This document shows positions 45,901 through 57,464 of a DNA stretch of 64,000 bases, one piece after another (positions within the stretch are counted from its first letter, which is position 1; each line of letters opens with the position of its first letter). A program made the position numbers and the translations under genes. Below the pieces are notes generated by a model. That model was not told the origin of the DNA. It saw only the letters and a program-made list of their open reading frames with translations, and made no database searches. The stretch comes from Salminus brasiliensis (taxonomy: Eukaryota > Chordata > Actinopteri > Characiformes > Bryconidae): the NCBI RefSeq assembly GCF_030463535.1, contig NC_132891.1:9104449-9168448 (forward strand). The letters are read 5' to 3'.

Positions 45901-48900
45901 GAATTGCTTATTGATTGGAAATAACTGAGAAGAATGAGCAGATGAAGAGGTCATTGGAGATCGCAGGTTCAACCGGACATTGAGGGGAGGAGCAGAACTT
46001 GGTTACCTGCTCTAGAAGAGTGCCCACTGCAGGCCAGACTGAGACTGCGCTGGGGGAGTCTCCGTGCCCTTCTCTCCTCCCTTCTCCTCTCCCTCTCCCT
46101 CTCCACCTCCTCCTCTTCAGTTGTGGAGCTCTCCTCCTCATTTACCTGCTGAATCTGTCTTTCCCTAAAGTTACGTCTGCTTTCCCTAGCCTCCCATTTT
46201 CGCTCCTCCCTGAGGGACTGAGCTCTCTGCCGGTGTGCTCCTCGAACCCTGCAGCTGCCTCTTCCTGTCTCTTTTGCCTCTTCCTCCTCGATCATTACTC
46301 TGGATTCCTGCGAGAGTGAGTTTTCAAAGTGCCTGACTCCATTAGCCTGTGGGAAGCCATTGCGGCCGTTACGTCTGTTATACTCAACTATGGATCTTCT
46401 GCTTATGTGAGCATCTCCTGGATACATGTTCTGGATCCTATCTGGATTACTCTGCTGATATCCCTGAGGTTGGGTTTGGTATTTGCCACCATTAACAGCA
46501 GTGAGCTGATCATGAGCTCTTTCACCCCTTACTGGATATGACTTCACAGTGTAGCTCCTAACTTCTCGTCCTCTCGTTCCACCACAATTTCCTTCAACTG
46601 CTCTTAGATTGTCACTATAACTGCTATGGTGCCTTGAGTCATCCTGGAAGTGGACGTGTCTCTGGCTATCCCCTGGCCTGGAGTCACTACAGCTACTGCT
46701 GTAGCGGCGCACCGGCTTGCTCTGAGACTGCACACCTCTGCTATCACTGTGTGTTGAGCACCTGAAGCTTTGCGTCCTACCAATACCACTTCCTTGCCAC
46801 TTTCTGCCAGAAGCCTCCCTCACACTGCTGTGGCGACTCAACCTATTTTCACGCTCACTAAACTGATCTGGGGTCTGCTGGCGGTGACTGAGGATTCTCT
46901 CGAGTCTATAAACAGGTTCGAAGAGCTCATCGTCCGAACTGCAACTCAGGTAGCCTTGTTCGCTCAAGTCGTTCTTTATGAGCTGGACAACGTTACCCCA
47001 GCCGCCCTGAAAGCGCCCAGAACTGCTGCTCTGGCTCACAGAGCTCCTGCTGCCCTGTCCCAAATGACTGCTATTCTGGCTCACAGAGCTCCTGCTGCCC
47101 TGTCCAACACAGCTTCTATGCGGCGGGTCACTCCCGGGCCAATGTCTCAGCTCGACATGGTCCCTGCCGTCCTCAGAAAGGTACCTCCTGCGTTCAGGGT
47201 GGTCCTCCTCATAGTCTGAGGTGGAGGGAGAAGATGAGTAGGCCCTGCTGTATGAAGCCCTGTCATACCGCTCTTCCTCCTCACTGAGGTGTGGGCGCGC
47301 AGGCCGAAGTTTGTGATGTGTGGTGGGAAGACAGCCATTTTCTTTTGCAGCGCAAAAAAAACATGCAAACATAAAGCAGGAGGGTGGGGGAGGAGTAGGT
47401 TAGTCATTAAACCAATGGTGTTGACTGGTGGCAAGCAAAACGTAGTTAAATACAGTGAGAACTGACATTTAACACTTTATCAATCGCATCAAAATGCATG
47501 AAAATGTTTAGTAGTAAATGCATAGAGTTCCAAGGACATGCATAAAAATGTGACCGGTGATTCATGCGTTTATAAAAGGTCACTAACTTCTGCTATAGGG
47601 AACAGTTCATTGAATTTGGGTAGGGTTACTAACTAAAAGAGAAGAAGAACGCAAATGTCAGATAAACAGCATATTAAGCTGTTAATGCAAGTGAAGACTT
47701 GCCTTTTGTTTTGCTTGCAGAAGCTAAAAATATAGATAGTGCACATTAATCACTTTCACTGTGTAGCTGAAAGCACGTTTGTAGCTGACAAACAGGTTCA
47801 GATTTCACTGAACATGAACTGGCCTTCACGGGTCACTGTTTAAAAACTATACTTAACCTTTGTGTTGAAAATGCTGACAAGAATCTGGCTAAACAGGCTT
47901 TACCAATTATGTACAATTAAATACAACTAAATTCTGCAAATGAATTAAACTACCCAGATCCTAGCTTTCAAAAGATTAAAAAAAGAAAGAAAGAACTTAA
48001 TGAAACTTTCTGAACCATCACTGAAACCTCAAACTGAAAGTCAGATGACCGTATGACTAGCAGTCATTTGAGTGAAGCCTCCATGTGACAAAGACTATCA
48101 GTAGCTTGGTGGTTTACTGTGTAAAAGGGACAACCATTAAATAATTGCGCTACCTCATGTAATTTCCATTACAAGTGTAGACCATCACTGAAATTTGAAG
48201 TAGAGCTTTTGAACAGAATCGAGGCAAACCAGTGAAGAGGATACATTTTTGGTCATTAAGCAAGGAGGACACCATGTGTATACACACACGCACACACAGT
48301 TCTTTGATTGTTCGATAAGCGTAGCCACATCAAAGTCGGTATGGCCTCTTGAGCAACATGGCATACGCATCCCTGTCCCACAAACCTTTCTGACTCAGAT
48401 TCACCCAACACATGGTGTCAGCTGAATGACGATATTCCATCCCTGACAGCATAGTCAGCCTGTCAAAACCATTTAAACTGAATCAAAGATCAGCAGTAAT
48501 ACCTCTACTGTCTGTCCTTTGGCAGTCTGTTCGCGGTCTAACAAGCAACTCTTCCTCTTCCTGGATTCGCTTAGCTATTTCCTGTAAAACACACAGAACA
48601 ACACGTTATAGAGGCCAGAACAAAGCCTTCTAAGTGTAGTACTCTGGTTAACTAAATAAAAAAGTAAATAAATTATTTTCAGTTATTTAACAGTTTTGCT
48701 GACAATAAAATGTAGAAAATGGGACATTCTAGTCCCATCTAGGCCTGGTCTCAACTAGCAAGAAACCAGACAAATGGTTCTCAAATAACTGTCAAAGCTG
48801 TGAAATATGAAAAGATTATTAGTTATAATAGAGTGATATAAAGTATATATATCCAAAAATGCATCCCATTTCAAAAGGGGTAATAAAATCTACATAGAAC

Positions 48901-50421
48901 ATGTGGCAAATACACCAGTCAGCCATAACATTAGTGCCTAACATAGGTCCTCCACAACAAATCTGCTTCCATCTTCCACATCAATGTCTTAGGTACCCAT
49001 GACCCAGTCAGAGATCCCCCGGTTGGCCCTTCTATGACCACTTTTGGTTGGTACTGACCACTGCATACCAGAAAACAAACAAACAAACAAAAAAAAAACA
49101 CAAGACCTGCCTAAAGTTTTGGACATAGCCGTCTACACACCCCAAATTGGCCCTTGTCAAAGTGGCTCAGATCCTTATGCTTGACCATTTTTCTGCCTTT
49201 AACACACAATTCACCTTCAAGAACCGACTGTTCACTTGCTGCCTGATATATCCATCCCTTGACAGACGCCACTGTAGACGAAGACAATCAGTTTTTTCAA
49301 ATCACCAGTCAGTGGTGCCAATGTTATGGCTGATCAGTGTAGCTGTACATTTTAATTAAACATCTATTCTATAATTTAGATGTTTAGAAATCTAGAATAA
49401 AAAATATATATTCTATTATAAATATTCTTCGTATAAATTAATGGCAAGTGATTACAAACCTTTGTTTCTTTATTCCAAAGATCTTTTATTTAATTGTTGT
49501 ATTGTATACTGTTATGAGTAGTTTTAAGTGACATTTTCCCTCTTAACATGTGGCTAATCAAAATTATAAACATTTAATTAAACTGTGAAAGCCAATCTAG
49601 CTAAGATCTTAATTAAAACCTAGGATCTTAACCAAAACCTCAGAAAGAGCAAGCACAGCTCTTGACCTTAAATAGTTTTTTGATGATTGATTCTTCACAG
49701 GCCTGTTTGCAAAGTGCAGTCTTGTGGTTAGCTACTGTAAAAAATTAGTCATGCCCACAACGCACCTAACCTCGCACCCCCTCACACAGACGAGTCAGAC
49801 GCAGTAGACGACAGCAGTGGAATTTCCACAATCTCAAATGAAGGGGCTGAAGTCTTTGCTAGTCTTGCATTTCAAGCCCACCTTGCAGAGGCTTTTAAGA
49901 GCAAACGATTCTGCTAAACAGGCCTTGTACCACCACAGTGGGCATTATATGAAGGCGGTGAGACACTGAACTGAATGACTAGGACTTTCCCCTAAATTTC
50001 CATTATAGATTACATTTACAGCAAAACTATTTTCTTGTTAAAAAATGAAAAACAAAGGCTCAGGAAAGTGCAGTGAAAATGCTGCGGTTTCGCTTAGTTT
50101 CCTGGCACTAAAAAACCCCTCTAAAATTAACAGACAGTTATTATTGCACAAGCGTGCAGACGGTTGGTGAAGACGTGCACCATAACACTTATAGCTCTTA
50201 GTAAGACGTGAGGAGCTTCCTGTCAATAATAACTTGCGAAATGACTGCTTATTTTAAATGCTTAATGAACAGAATTTAACTTAGGGTTGCACCAAACTAT
50301 GGAAAGTTCAATACTTTTCTCAGTACTGAAACTTGAAAAAAAAACTTACTTGCTACTCTGTACTTAAATTAGCAAGCACTAGACCTGACACAGCAATTCG
50401 ACAACATTTGGGGTATTCTGC

Positions 50422-50500
<79 letters not shown>

Positions 50501-53500
50501 TAAATGTGTTAGACTGCAAATTATTCAACGTATTGCAATTCAACATCATTTGCTGTTTAGAAAACGAGCATTTTTTGCTCCATATGATCATTTTGGATCA
50601 TCTGTGGTATCAGTATTGAAATTAAAACTCTGGTATTGCAACAACCCCAATTTAAACCAGTTAACCAATACCCGTTACCCAATTCTGTATGTGGATGTTT
50701 GGGGAAGACCTTTACTTACTTCCTGTTGGTCGTGGCTCCTTTTTTTTTTTTTAAACTGTGGGAGGAGAAAAAAAAAAAGGGAAGGAGCCACCTACAGGCA
50801 TGAAAGCAGAACACCATTTCAAAATGCTGCAGTTTTCTAGGAATCTTTTTAAGGGTTTCTGAAATCTTGACATTTGGACTCATTATGTTTAAAATGGACT
50901 CCAAAAGAACTAAGCTACAGATGAAAGGACATATGGACAAACAGGAACTAAAACTATACAGCACATGTCCACAAGAGGTCAGTGTGGTATTTCAGAGCAA
51001 AGGCTCGGGATGCTCTCTGAATGTGGGCAACAAAACAGATCACAAACCACACGCCACTTTTCCAGTTTTAGTCAGCTAAATGCCATAAATGTAAATGTTT
51101 ATCTGCTTCAGAGAGTCCTATTTTATTGGCAATATTCGTATAGGGACTTGGCAAGATGTGAGTGTGAGCATGCTTTTGCACAGATGTGTCAGCAATGGGT
51201 GCAACATAAAGCAGCTGAATGCATACATTAAAAGGGGTGTCCGCACACATATAGTGTACCATCTGGTGCATTAGTTAATTATTTATCTATATTTAATAGA
51301 AATTTAACTGTAATGTAAAGGAACCAATAGATCTCTTAATTACAAATTGGTAAGTGCTACATTGACTGTTGTTGGCAGTTTCAATATCTGCCATTTCCCC
51401 TCTTACCAGACTAATACTCAAACGCTATATTTTCCGTTCAGTGGAAAATCTCCATTAAAAGTGCTGTGCAGTTCAGGGCAATGTTTAAATCCTGTCTGAA
51501 AAACAGTCCCCAAGTGACTATATACACACACCAATGCTTGGTTTATCTGATGCCATTAAAACAGATTAATTGTAATTCACAATAAATATAAACAATAAAT
51601 GTTGCTTTTACATCTACATTAATATATTTGAGATTTAACACCTTTTAAAAAATAAAAATATTCTCTCTAAACCAGAGCAAATTCAGTCTACAACTGCTAT
51701 ATTACAAAACAGTGCACAACACCACACTGAAAATAAATTTGATGATTTTTTTCCTGGCAATGCAGAACTCTCCCCATGCCTGGAATGGTAAGAGAGGCAT
51801 CTACACAGGAGGTCTCTGAGTAAGAACGAGTGGAGTGATTGTGGGCAGAACAGGCTCACTTCGGGGAGCCTGGCCTGTTTATTACAGCAGCCTGGTCTGT
51901 CTGAGCCAACACAATGGAAAACTGGAGAAGAAAGAGTGTTGAGTTGGCCAAGTCCTCGTCATCCAGCACAAAAAAAAAAAAGAAAAAGAAAAAGTGCTGA
52001 GATACGCTAGAGGAGCTGCTTTCATTTCAGGCTGTGCCTCAATGGGCTGAACCCTCATTCTCTAACTGCCTATTAGGACTGCGCTTTAAATGTAGAGCAG
52101 AGAACACCACCAAAGACAGCCTTAAAGCCCCATGTAGAGCAGAGAACACCACCTAACGCCGTCTTAAAGCCCCATTAATACACTGTAGAGCCTTTACCTC
52201 ACACTGGATGGTTACAGACTCAAGGGGTCTGACTCACAGCTTGAGAGCCCTATAAGCCAAGTCAAACTCCACAGAGAAGCACTCCTAATGAGGGAGGTTT
52301 ATTGTTTTAAACAATTAGCCAGGCTGGGTGGGCATAATATGCTGAAACGGCAATGTTCCCCTAGTCTAGAACCAGCCTGAAAGGGCAGCAGGCACAGGAG
52401 CATGGTGAGATGGTATTTAGAGGACATAGCCAGGTGGCACTGGATTTTTAATTAACAGAGGACAGCAGGGGTGTAAATATCTATAATTAATACAGGGGAC
52501 GGTCTTATCATTGGCAAAACATCCTCAACACATAAACAGTCCAATAAATCTGCAGAAAAAAGGAGACATGGCAAAATTCTACCCTCAAGTAAATACCAAA
52601 TTTTCCATGTTTCGTTGTTGAGGCATCTGTGTAGTTTTCTAGTACATACATGCTTTCTATCTAATGCAAATGCTAGAGGACAACTTAAAATTAAAAATTA
52701 AGTCATGTGCTCACATCACAGGAACACACTAAATGTTTCCACTACAGTACAGCACAGTGTTTTTGGTCTGATGTGAAGTTCAGGGGAAGATCTCTGCCTT
52801 TACATCAGCCCATGTAAGACACGCCCATGCACTTCTATGACTAAAAACTGTATAACGAATGGCACTGCAAGTTGGTGAAAATGATTGCTTTGGAAAAAGT
52901 CTGCAGACCTGAAGAGAAACCTGCAGAATACTGCACTGTTAGGAGTTGTGTTTTGTGTCAGTCTTCCTGAGGTGTTATTATGGCAGGCTATAGTCAACCT
53001 TCCCCATTTGAACTGTCAAGCAGAAGCCACGTATCCCTAAATTATGTCAAGTCAGTCAGCTCTTGGTGCAGCAAAAAAATCTCTGAAGAGATCACTTGTA
53101 CTACCCGCAGGGCTGATGTTCTGACCAGTGAATTCAGAAGGCCAGGTTCCCAAGCAGCTCTCAGATGCTCTTAAATGCAAAAGCAAGCCTGAAATGTTGC
53201 AAATAATTAATGCATATGAGGCAGTGTTTCCATCAGCGCTGTAGAGGAATAGAAAACTCTTGACACTACGCTCATAAAAACACTTCTAAGAAATATGGAT
53301 CGAGCTTACAGAGAAATCATTAAAGTTAAGCAGCCTCCTGTTGTTTTGTTTCCTTTTACGGCTGCATTTTACATCAATACAATATAGAGGCAGAACACAC
53401 TGTGTGGTTCATTGATAAGAGCGCTGGATTATTGATCCCAGGGTTGTGAGTTCAATACCTGTGTCCAGTAATCTGCCACTGCTGGGCCCTTCAGCAAGAC

Positions 53501-55815
53501 ACTTAACCCTTTCTGGCTCCAGGGGCCCCATAGCATGGTCAACCCTGATCTCTCAACCTCAGTTTTCTAGCCTGAGATATGCAAAGGAAATTTTTTTATA
53601 GTACAATGACAATAAAGGTACTTACTAAGCAGTGAGGCATGACATTAATACCACCTGCCTAATATTGTTTATGTCTAAATCTTCGGAGACCAGTCAGTAA
53701 AGTTTACAAAAATTCACAAGCATTACTTGCAAATTATAAATAAAGGGAATCAAATCCATTTTTAGAGTTTGGTGGGGATGAATATCTGGCAAGCTTGCCA
53801 AAAGAGTCTACATGACATGTGCTGGTGGTTCACGGTTGAGGCAAGCTGAAGCTGAGAACCTGAAGCAGAGGGGGTTGCAAATTAGCCCAGATTTTTAAAT
53901 GGGGGGGAAAATACATAAAGGAAAATACAGAGTTTGATTTACCTCATCTTCTTCTTCCCTCCTTCGAGTTTCTTCAGCACGTCGCTGAATCTCCTCCTGA
54001 ATCCTGCGGGCATACTCAGAGTCCTGCTCTTCCCTGATGGTAAACAATATTTATTTTTTTATTTTAACATAATTTACACACTAAGGATTAAAGTGCCTTT
54101 TTAATAATCACCATTATATGAAATCTAGATCAGTTCACGAAGTGGCTAATATTTGAGATTTATAAAGAATGACTAAAATATAATCAGTGTGTAAGACATT
54201 TCATGCCAAATCACTGCACTGAAACAATTCAATGGTACTTTTGGAGTGGCTCCAACAATTCTGATGAGAGGCGATTAAGCTAGAATGACCGGTCCGGCCA
54301 AGGTTATTCAGCATGTGTGCATTCTCACAATTGCTGTGTAGCTTGGCGTTGGAGAACGTAAGATCTTTGCTGCTCCTCATCTTGCAACCTCTTGGCTACT
54401 CGGATGTCATTCTGAACCAGCTGATTCCTCTGTACATTCGAGCTGTAGTACTGTTCAACTGGAACATCACAGACCAGCAGTCATTTAGTTACCAGGCAAT
54501 CTGCATTGTGCTTATTACATATAAAACACTAGAAAACAAAGTAAATGGACACATTAAAAAATGTCTGTAGTGTTCAGAAAAACATAACCCCAGTGCAGTA
54601 CAAGGGATGCATGAGGAAAACCTATATGTGCAGTAGGAATACATATACCTACACATATGCCCTTTAATAAAGAAAAGTATTAAAAAGGAGTTATTTTTAA
54701 TGTCCGGCCAAACTGATACATAAATAAGCCAATCACATAAATTACACTGTTGCACTAAATGACAGGAATCTTATTATTATTATTAATAATAATAAAAAGT
54801 ATTACTATATAACAATAAATAATAATAATAATAATAATAATAACAACAACATTTAAATGTATCTTTATCTTTATTTCTTTTATGCTTTCTTTAAAGCAGA
54901 CCTACTACACCTACTACTCACATATAATACTGTTTAATGTAGTTTCATTTAGGAACTGTGTGGATTCACGTGACTTTAAACAGACCGTTAACACTCAAGG
55001 TCTTCAGGAAGTGAGCTGGCTGGAAGTGGAACAAAGAACCAAAGAACCTATTAGCCAGGCTCGCTGTGTGAACTGAGCTGAGAGGACATGAGCTCAACTC
55101 ACTTATCAAAAACTGTGTGGGTACAGAGAAGATAAACCCAACATCTGCTACTGGCTGCAAAGGTCAACATGTCGCCTGCTCATTCCTTCATTATTTTTTC
55201 CGAGGTTATTTCAGATGTAAAAAAAAAAAAAGGGTTTATGCTGCTTTCATTGGAATAATTGTCTCTACTGTCCAGGGAAGGATATGATTGCATTCAGTGA
55301 CAAAAAAACCATGAGTGAGGTCAAGATGTTGGAACGTCTGTGTGTGCATCTGCACATCTCTGTTAGCAAGTTAAGGTAGTTAAACGAATTCACTTGAAAA
55401 GGTGTCCACAAACTTTTGAACATAGTGTATGGATAACAAAATCACACGATAAAGGCCATTAGAGCACTGGTTAACCGGGCTATAACTGAAGAGGTGAAGT
55501 AAGCAGAGTGAGTGAGTTAGCAGGTAGTGTAAGTGTGAGAAGTCACACTTATGTGACTGTCACAGGACTTACTTTCCTGCTCTTGTAAGTTATGTGCAAA
55601 TGCTCCATCCTCCAGCACCGCAAAACATTGGCACACTGTGGGAACACAAACACATAACTCAGAACAACAGCACCAAACCCAGAGAGCCAAAGTCCATAAA
55701 GCAGAAAGAGTGAGAGAGAGAAGATAAACACCACATGTTGTTGTCATAAGTCAGAGGCAGAAAAGCGGGGGAGATAGATAGAGTTAAAGAGCCACTTCAT
55801 CCTACCAGCTGCCAT
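42102..55815 (-). CDS. ccdc50: Coiled-coil domain-containing 50 family protein (12 exons)
   Basis: CCDC50 proteins bind polyubiquitin through MIU helices and modulate NF-kB, interferon and EGF-receptor pathways in the cytoplasm. Exons in transcript order: 55815-55806, 55635-55573, 54458-54329, 54033-53943, 48581-48503, 47341-46007, 44493-44378, 44202-44125, 44024-43899, 42937-42843, 42438-42350, 42265-42102. All are GT-AG and the total is exactly 792 codons including TGA. Family signatures: VCQCFAVLEDGAFAHNLQEQ (human [20 protein letters not shown]), SNVQRNQLVQNDIRVAKRLQ, RVAQVAQDEEIARFMQ and NIAEELDPTFHRKE. MIU-like helices lie near residues 42-54, 72-82, 97-109, 589-603 and 633-644. The protein is much longer than human CCDC50 (306 or 482 residues) because of the big exon. 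The first exon is uncertain. The symbol may need a paralogue suffix. Confidence 0.88.
42628..42700 (-). mobile_element. Short inverted-repeat element, end fragment
   Basis: CAAAAGTTTGTGGACACCCC then TTCTAATGAATGCATTCAGC, the right end of the same family in reverse, about 70 bases. Confidence 0.55.
43225..43400. repeat. Unnamed repeat, CACGCAAAAACCTTG type, partial
   Basis: GCAGCTATACAGGAGAAGGA, then TTTCGATGGAAGACAAAA and TCTGACACAAGGTAAAAAAC, in the same order as the copy at 23225. Confidence 0.4.
43899..44493 (-). CDS. ccdc50: ccdc50-like MIU exons
   Basis: Exons 44493-44378, 44202-44125 and 44024-43899. The first encodes LGELEQVLLDEELARRLQAE, a very good motif-interacting-with-ubiquitin helix (acidic start, central L-A, then L-Q-x-E). 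The other two encode FRVAQVAQDE and EIARFMQKQEIKAKRRSQEL, matching the human AAQVAQDEEIARLLM segment. These exons support ubiquitin binding. Confidence 0.9.
46007..47341 (-). CDS. ccdc50: ccdc50-like large alternative-type exon (1,335 nt)
   Basis: One open exon of 444 codons plus split codons, acceptor GCAAAAG and donor GCAG|GTAACC, in phase with both neighbours (the family's long isoform has a smaller exon here). It is rich in Ser, Arg, Gly and Gln (low complexity, probably disordered), contains DDELFEPVYRLERILSHR, HVHFQDDSRHHSSYSDN and SYTVKSYPVRGER, and ends in an acidic then Arg-rich stretch (SSTTEEEEVERERERRREER). A 30-bp exact direct repeat (47031-47060 and 47076-47105) encodes two copies of GQGSRSSVSQ. 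Confidence 0.88.
48909..49341 (-). mobile_element. Tc1/mariner-type inverted-repeat remnant
   Basis: Both ends present: ACACCAGTCAGCCATAACAT at the left and TTATGGCTGATCAGTGTAG at the right. It lies in a ccdc50-like intron. The interior has lost its reading frame. Confidence 0.65.
50425..50506. repeat. (AT)n followed by (AAAT)4
   Basis: The longest simple repeat in the window: about 32 AT units, then four AAAT units. It lies in a ccdc50-like intron. Confidence 0.9.
51065..51258 (+). mobile_element. Short inverted-repeat element, 3' half
   Basis: TCTGCTTCAGAGAGTCCTAT to AAAGGGGTGTCCGCACACAT then ATAGTGTA. Matches the 3' half of the copy at 40450. Confidence 0.55.
53403..53632 (+). repeat. 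tRNA-derived SINE copy, diverged
   Basis: GTGGTTCATTGATAAGAGCG, then TTGTGAGTTCAATACC (B-box-like), CTGCCACTGCTGGGCCCTTC and a TGACAATAAAGG 3' end. It lies in the ccdc50-like intron between exons 48581-48503 and 54033-53943. Confidence 0.6.
53943..55635 (-). CDS. ccdc50: ccdc50-like N-terminal conserved exons
   Basis: Three exons (55635-55573, 54458-54329, 54033-53943) encode the best-conserved family core: FAVLEDGAFAHNLQEQE, then VQRNQLVQNDIRVAKRLQDE, then EEQDSEYARRIQEEIQRRAE and a run of acidic residues. They form a long charged helix with A-x-R-x-Q-x-E spacing typical of ubiquitin-interacting helices. Confidence 0.92.
54768..54843. repeat. ATT / AAT microsatellites facing each other
   Basis: ATT units (54768-54785) face AAT units (54786-54796), with another AAT run at 54818-54843. 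The first pair can form a hairpin. Confidence 0.7.
55255..55432 (+). mobile_element. Short inverted-repeat element, internally shortened
   Basis: TAATTGTCTCTACTGTCCAG to AAAGGTGTCCACAAACTTTT then GAACATAGTGTATG. The centre has been deleted. Confidence 0.55.
55806..55815 (-). CDS. ccdc50: Candidate ccdc50-like first coding exon
   Basis: Encodes M-A-A and one base of the next codon, then donor GTAGGA. The phase joins correctly to the VCQCFAVLED exon across a 170-bp intron with a pyrimidine-rich end. The start has A at -3 and G at +4, and an in-frame TAG lies just upstream. It lacks the LPGVKE leader of human CCDC50, so a different, more distant first exon is possible. Confidence 0.45.
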
Positions 55816-56059
55816 CTTCTAACTGTTGCTCATGCTCAAGTGTCTTTAGACTCTGAATGCATCTAATGTGTCCATTACCATATGCCTCAATCAAGGAGAA
55901 AAGATGGTAAATTGCCTTTTTTTATTTATCTTTTTTTTTTTTGCGCAGCTCTAACAGTTCTGACGGACATTCAAAATTACAGGACGGAGAAAGTTAACAG
56001 ATACATAGTGTTACTATCTTAACTAAGGCAGTCAACTTGGCTTAACAATTGCCCATAAA

Positions 56060-56420
56060 TGTGATCCCCCCCCTGCTTGTCAATTAAAAAATGAACATAC
56101 ATAAATACATATATACCTGAACCCCTTTTCCCCCAATTTTGGTACTGCCAATTAACCCACCTGTTCATAGCAATGCTACCGACATTAGTAAGATAAGGAC
56201 TTCTTATCCTCACACGACTCACTCACTACATGTAAAGCCAGCAACCGCCGAGCCAACGGCAGGGTCAAGAGTGAAGTGATATTGGCCGACAAAGACAGCA
56301 TGGCCAATTGTGCTCTCTCGGCCTCCAGACACTGATGGCACAGCGGCATGGCTAGGGATTCAATCTCGTGAACCCCGAGTCTAGTTTTTAGGAAGGCAAC
56401 ATAACGGCTGATCTGCACTG
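56060..56420 (-). repeat. Degenerate SINE-like repeat, minus strand
   Basis: On the - strand, GGTTCACGAGATTGAATCCC (near 56355-56375) looks like a decayed B box, and the rest resembles the overall plan of the element at 4330-4755, with a T/A-rich end near 56060. A long open frame here (56185-56580) is best explained by the repeat. Confidence 0.35.
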
Positions 56421-57464
56421 TTTCGCATGTGTTGTGTCCTAAATGCGTAAGCAGATCAGCTGTTCTCAGCCTGGAGACGTGAGATAGGTGTCTAAAAGGG
56501 TGCCGAATTGTATCCATTATACCCATAGATGTTTTCTCCATGGACTTTTCTATAAAATGTTCAGGCAGTTTAATGGTCACATGAATATAACCATCATGAG
56601 CAGCTGGAGCCTTTCACATTGCTTAGCCAAACTGCTAAACTAACTAGAATAGTTCGCTTCTGTCACACAAAATATTGTATCTCTATTTTTGCCAAAGTTC
56701 AATTCAACTCAACTTTATTGTTATTATGTGTATTTATTGTATTTGTCTTTTGTATCGATTGTCTAGGCACCCAGTTATGTGGTTTGTCGATGGGCAAAAT
56801 TAAGCTCATTGGAGGTTCTGAATGTTTTTTATTAACTGCCCAGCCCTAGCTTACTGTGCTTATAAGAAAGGTGGCTTATAAGACCAAGTTTTTATGTGAT
56901 GTTTATCCAATTTAAAGGGCAGCTCAGAAGGACATGGTATATGTAGGTAACATTCAGTAAAAGCGAGAAAAGCTGAGTCATAAATGAAATTTCTGAATGA
57001 ATGAAAGAATGAAGACTGGCTTTCCCACCCACACTTAACAGGTTAAAATTCCCCACAAACAGCACTAAATTAGTGTCACAGAAGGGGAGGAGACTGGGCT
57101 GAACACAATCCAACAGGAGGTCACGTGTTTCCACACAGTGTCAGTTTCATTTATGCAGTCAATGCAGTTTAAGACCGGAGACGCACCCTACACACATACA
57201 TTAGCGCAGTATATCCAGTGCTGCTGCCGCTACCACATTACCGGACACCTGATTGACTGACTTTAGCATTACTTGATCAGAGGTACGGTACTTCGGTGAG
57301 ACTATAGAAAGGACATCAGTAATCACTTATCTTAATACCAGCAGCTCACTCCTATTGTCAACTAGCTACTACACAAGTCTTTACTGGAGTGCAGGGGCTG
57401 GACGCTGTCCATAAAATGATGTCAACAGAAGCAGGGCAGGGTTTTTGCAAAGAGAAGCATTTCA

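Noticed and set aside
46770..47219. 149-codon + strand frame opposite the large ccdc50-like exon
   Set aside because: Antisense shadow; the - strand frame has correct splice phases and family context.
56185..56580. 131-codon - strand frame upstream of ccdc50-like
   Set aside because: Half of it overlaps a SINE-like repeat and no domain is recognisable; chance frame.
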